A stretch of 5,997 nt of DNA from Bacilli bacterium (GTDB lineage: Bacteria > Bacillota_I > Bacilli_A > RF39 > UBA660). The notes under the pieces are model-generated. The model ran no database searches. It had not been told where the DNA came from and saw only the letters and a program-made list of their open reading frames with translations. Positions 4,556 through 5,997 of this stretch are shown here, one piece after another. The translations under genes were made by a program, and so were the position numbers. Each line of letters opens with the position of its first letter. Within the stretch, counting starts at the first letter, position 1. The stretch is taken from assembly GCA_017473105.1 (NCBI GenBank), contig JAFUNE010000022.1, positions 1 to 5,997 of the forward strand, given 5' to 3'.

Positions 4556-5525
4556 CTGTTAATTTTTCAAATTTATCTGACAAGTCTAATTCTTGAATTT
4601 GATCTGCAAACATTTTATCAAATGTAGGCATTGATTTTGTGATTACATCTGGATAAATATTTTTACTTGTTATAATTGCTTCTCTAAAATCTAAGACATT
4701 TACTTCTCTTCTATTATCAAATAGAGCATTTGAGAAAGCTTGTTGTACTATTGTTAAAGATACGTCTGGATAACGTGAACCAATTTCATAAATTCTTTTA
4801 TATTCACTTGTTATATCTGTAATGAATTCCATCATTCTTTTTTGAATAAATGGTGTATATTTCATTTTTGCGCCAGTTCTTGCTTCTATCTTTGGAAGTG
4901 TACCAATTAAGATATCTATATTTTCTTCTCTTGTTGGTTCAAATATTTCAACTTTTTGGAAACGACGAACAAAGGCTTTATCTCTTAAAATATATCTTTC
5001 ATATTCTTCTGTTGTTGTTGCACCAATTACTTTAATATCACCACGGTCTAGGGCTGGTTTAAACATATTGGCAAAGTCTAATGCTTCTCCTTTTGAACCC
5101 ATAAGTGTATGAATTTCATCTATAAATAAAATTAACTTAGTTCTATCTTTTAATTCTTCAATTAAGTTTTGAACTTTAGATTCTCCTGTTATAGGGTCAA
5201 CTCCAAGTAATGCTGCAGTATTAATTTTAATAACTTGATATCCTTTTAAAACATCTGGTACTGCATCTTTTTGTATACGATAAGCTAATCCTTCAACTGT
5301 AGCAGTTTTACCAACACCAGGTTTACCGATTAATACAGCTGACTTATCAGGTGTTAATAAAATTAAAATCAATTCTTTTATTTGTTTGTCTCTTCCAATA
5401 GCAGGATTTGTAATATAATGATTTTCTTGAAAATTTTCTCCATAAGTATCTAGGATACTAATTCTTTTTGATTTAATATCTAAGCCTTGTTCAACTTTTT
5501 GATCAAATATTTCTTCTAAGTTCAT
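4539..5525 (-). CDS. Stand-alone Clp-D1-like AAA+ ATPase, 328 aa
   Basis: The product is one AAA+ module resembling the first ATPase domain of ClpA/ClpB/ClpC. After a 40-residue head, NPAIGRDKQIKEL (40-52) is the Clp D1 entry motif. Walker A is GKPGVGKT (67-74), Walker B LILFIDE (131-137) followed by IHTLMG, sensor 1 is GATTTEEYERYI (168-179), and the arginine-finger pair is Arg187-Arg188 before the FEPTREENIDIL lid sequence. YPDVSLTIVQQAF near 249-260 marks the small helical subdomain. It is much shorter than ClpB/ClpC (about 800 aa): no N-domain repeats, no second ATPase module and no ClpP-docking loop. The pore-loop position, normally Lys-Tyr-Arg-Gly, reads Pro-Ile-Thr-Gly (111-114). ATP binding and hydrolysis look intact, but protein threading is doubtful. 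The start has an AGGAGTG site (5539-5533) 7 nt upstream. The partner and substrate are unknown. Confidence 0.9.
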   Translation of the reverse strand: MNLEEIFDQKVEQGLDIKSKRISILDTYGENFQENHYITNPAIGRDKQIKELILILLTPDKSAVLIGKPGVGKTATVEGLAYRIQKDAVPDVLKGYQVIKINTAALLGVDPITGESKVQNLIEELKDRTKLILFIDEIHTLMGSKGEALDFANMFKPALDRGDIKVIGATTTEEYERYILRDKAFVRRFQKVEIFEPTREENIDILIGTLPKIEARTGAKMKYTPFIQKRMMEFITDITSEYKRIYEIGSRYPDVSLTIVQQAFSNALFDNRREVNVLDFREAIITSKNIYPDVITKSMPTFDKMFADQIQELDLSDKFEKLTEETIY

Positions 5526-5549
5526 TTTACTTCACTCCTAATCTATCTT

Positions 5550-5558
5550 ATTATATCA
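5550..5558 (-). promoter_or_regulatory. Extended -10 promoter for the AAA+ gene
   Basis: TGATATAAT (5558-5550) is a perfect extended -10 on the minus strand, with no good -35 at the usual distance. Transcription would start near 5543. The box lies between ATCTAT (5541-5546) and its inverted copy ATAGAT (5558-5563), which could be a small operator or chance in AT-rich DNA. No terminator separates it from the cation transporter gene, so read-through may also occur. Confidence 0.55.
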
Positions 5559-5571
5559 TAGATTTTTATTA

Positions 5572-5997
5572 TTATTTATTTTTCTTTTCAATTTCAGTTG
5601 GATTTACGTGAATTACAGTTAAGTAAATTTCAGGGGTTTCTTTTTCTATTTCTCTTTCTAATGAATTAGCAATTGCATGACTATCAAATGTAGACATATT
5701 TCCATCTACATAGATTGTAAATGATATTTGATATCTATATCCTACTGGTGTAGCATTAAAATGTTGTATTTTTATTACTTCTTCATGTTTATTAATAATT
5801 TGTAATACTTTTTCTTTTGTTTCTTCAGACATAGCTTTATCCATTAAAATATCATAACTTTCAATGAATAATTTAATTGCTGTATAAAATATCCATAATG
5901 AAATTAAAATACCTACTATAGCATCTACAAAGTATAATCCCATATTACTTAGAATAATTGAAATTAAAGTTGTTATTGTAATAAAACAATCATTTCT
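5572..5997 (-). CDS. Cation diffusion facilitator (CDF) family transporter, C-terminal part (partial)
   Basis: CDF proteins are dimeric inner-membrane antiporters that export Zn, Mn, Fe or similar divalent cations. The reading frame is open to the window edge, so the 141 visible residues are the C-terminal part of a protein normally near 300 aa or longer. The fragment opens Arg-Asn-Asp, whose Asp may be the second ligand of the TM5 metal site. It continues through the rest of TM5 (about 4-17), GLYFVDAIVGI leading into TM6 (about 22-45), and ESYDILMDKAMSEE, the family's linker into the cytoplasmic domain. The C-terminal domain has the beta-alpha-beta dimerisation fold: VIKIQHFNATPVGYRYQI, then IYVDGNMSTFDSHAIANSLE, then IYLTVIHVNP. 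Which metal is moved cannot be told because the TM2 site is off the window. It ends in TAA, 46 nt before the AAA+ gene, with no visible terminator. Confidence 0.93.
   Translation of the reverse strand, partial: RNDCFITITTLISIILSNMGLYFVDAIVGILISLWIFYTAIKLFIESYDILMDKAMSEETKEKVLQIINKHEEVIKIQHFNATPVGYRYQISFTIYVDGNMSTFDSHAIANSLEREIEKETPEIYLTVIHVNPTEIEKKNK

Noticed and set aside
3402..5035. Plus-strand open frames at 3402-3587, 3848-4177, 4330-4521 and 4850-5035
   Set aside because: They are antisense to well-supported genes; their Leu/Ile-rich products are mirror images of AT-rich codons.
4539..5525. A frameshifted or broken full-length ClpB/ClpC
   Set aside because: The gene has its own promoter, binding site and terminator, the transporter lies directly upstream, and no second ATPase module is present on either side.
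5541..5563. ATCTAT/ATAGAT inverted repeat as a terminator for the transporter gene
   Set aside because: The stem is 6 bp of mostly A-T with no U run after it, and its centre is an extended -10 box.
5572..5943. A complete 123-aa protein starting at the ATG at 5943
   Set aside because: The frame stays open to the window edge and the extra residues fit TM5 of the transporter family, so the ATG is an internal Met of a larger gene.
1..5997. TGA read as tryptophan, as in some wall-less relatives
   Set aside because: Trp is encoded by TGG in GlmS, the microprotein and the zinc-ribbon protein, and no gene needs an in-frame TGA; absence of TGA stops among seven genes is weak evidence.

Overview
This is an AT-rich bacterial window with short intergenic gaps, strong GGAGG-type ribosome binding sites and T-tailed hairpin terminators. 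These traits, together with a glmS ribozyme, a small Gly/Tyr/Asn-rich tail-anchored protein and SIS-type GlmS, point to Bacillota. My best guess, from style only, is an uncultured gut Bacilli lineage such as RF39. Tryptophan is read from TGG, and the seven visible stop codons are five TAA and two TAG, so the code looks standard.

Layout, left to right. One plus-strand gene (106-573) encodes a 155-aa protein that may have an ADP-ribosyltransferase-like fold. It converges on a 50-aa membrane microprotein gene on the minus strand (608-760), and the two share a bidirectional terminator (578-606). Everything else is on the minus strand. Read in its own direction, this is: the 3' half of a cation diffusion facilitator gene cut by the window edge (5997-5572); a stand-alone Clp-D1-like AAA+ ATPase (5525-4539) with a terminator overlapping its stop codon; a two-gene unit of a zinc-ribbon polytopic membrane protein (4485-3418) and a single-pass protein with an extracytoplasmic beta-rich domain (3408-2833); a terminator overlapping the next promoter; a glmS ribozyme leader (about 2753-2618); and glmS (2585-816).

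The best-supported and most interesting element is the glmS self-cleaving ribozyme. In this class glucosamine-6-phosphate, the product of GlmS, acts as the cofactor for self-cleavage of the glmS leader, which lowers GlmS output and so controls flux to UDP-GlcNAc and the cell wall. This copy has a very short P1, an AU-rich P4, a leader hairpin just 5' of the cleavage site, and a possible competition between pseudoknot P3.1 and a hairpin touching the glmS ribosome binding site. The remaining genes do not form an obvious single pathway. The zinc-ribbon/ectodomain pair looks like an envelope module of unknown role, and the AAA+ protein lacks the features of a canonical Clp unfoldase. I saw no mobile element, CRISPR array, tRNA or rRNA.
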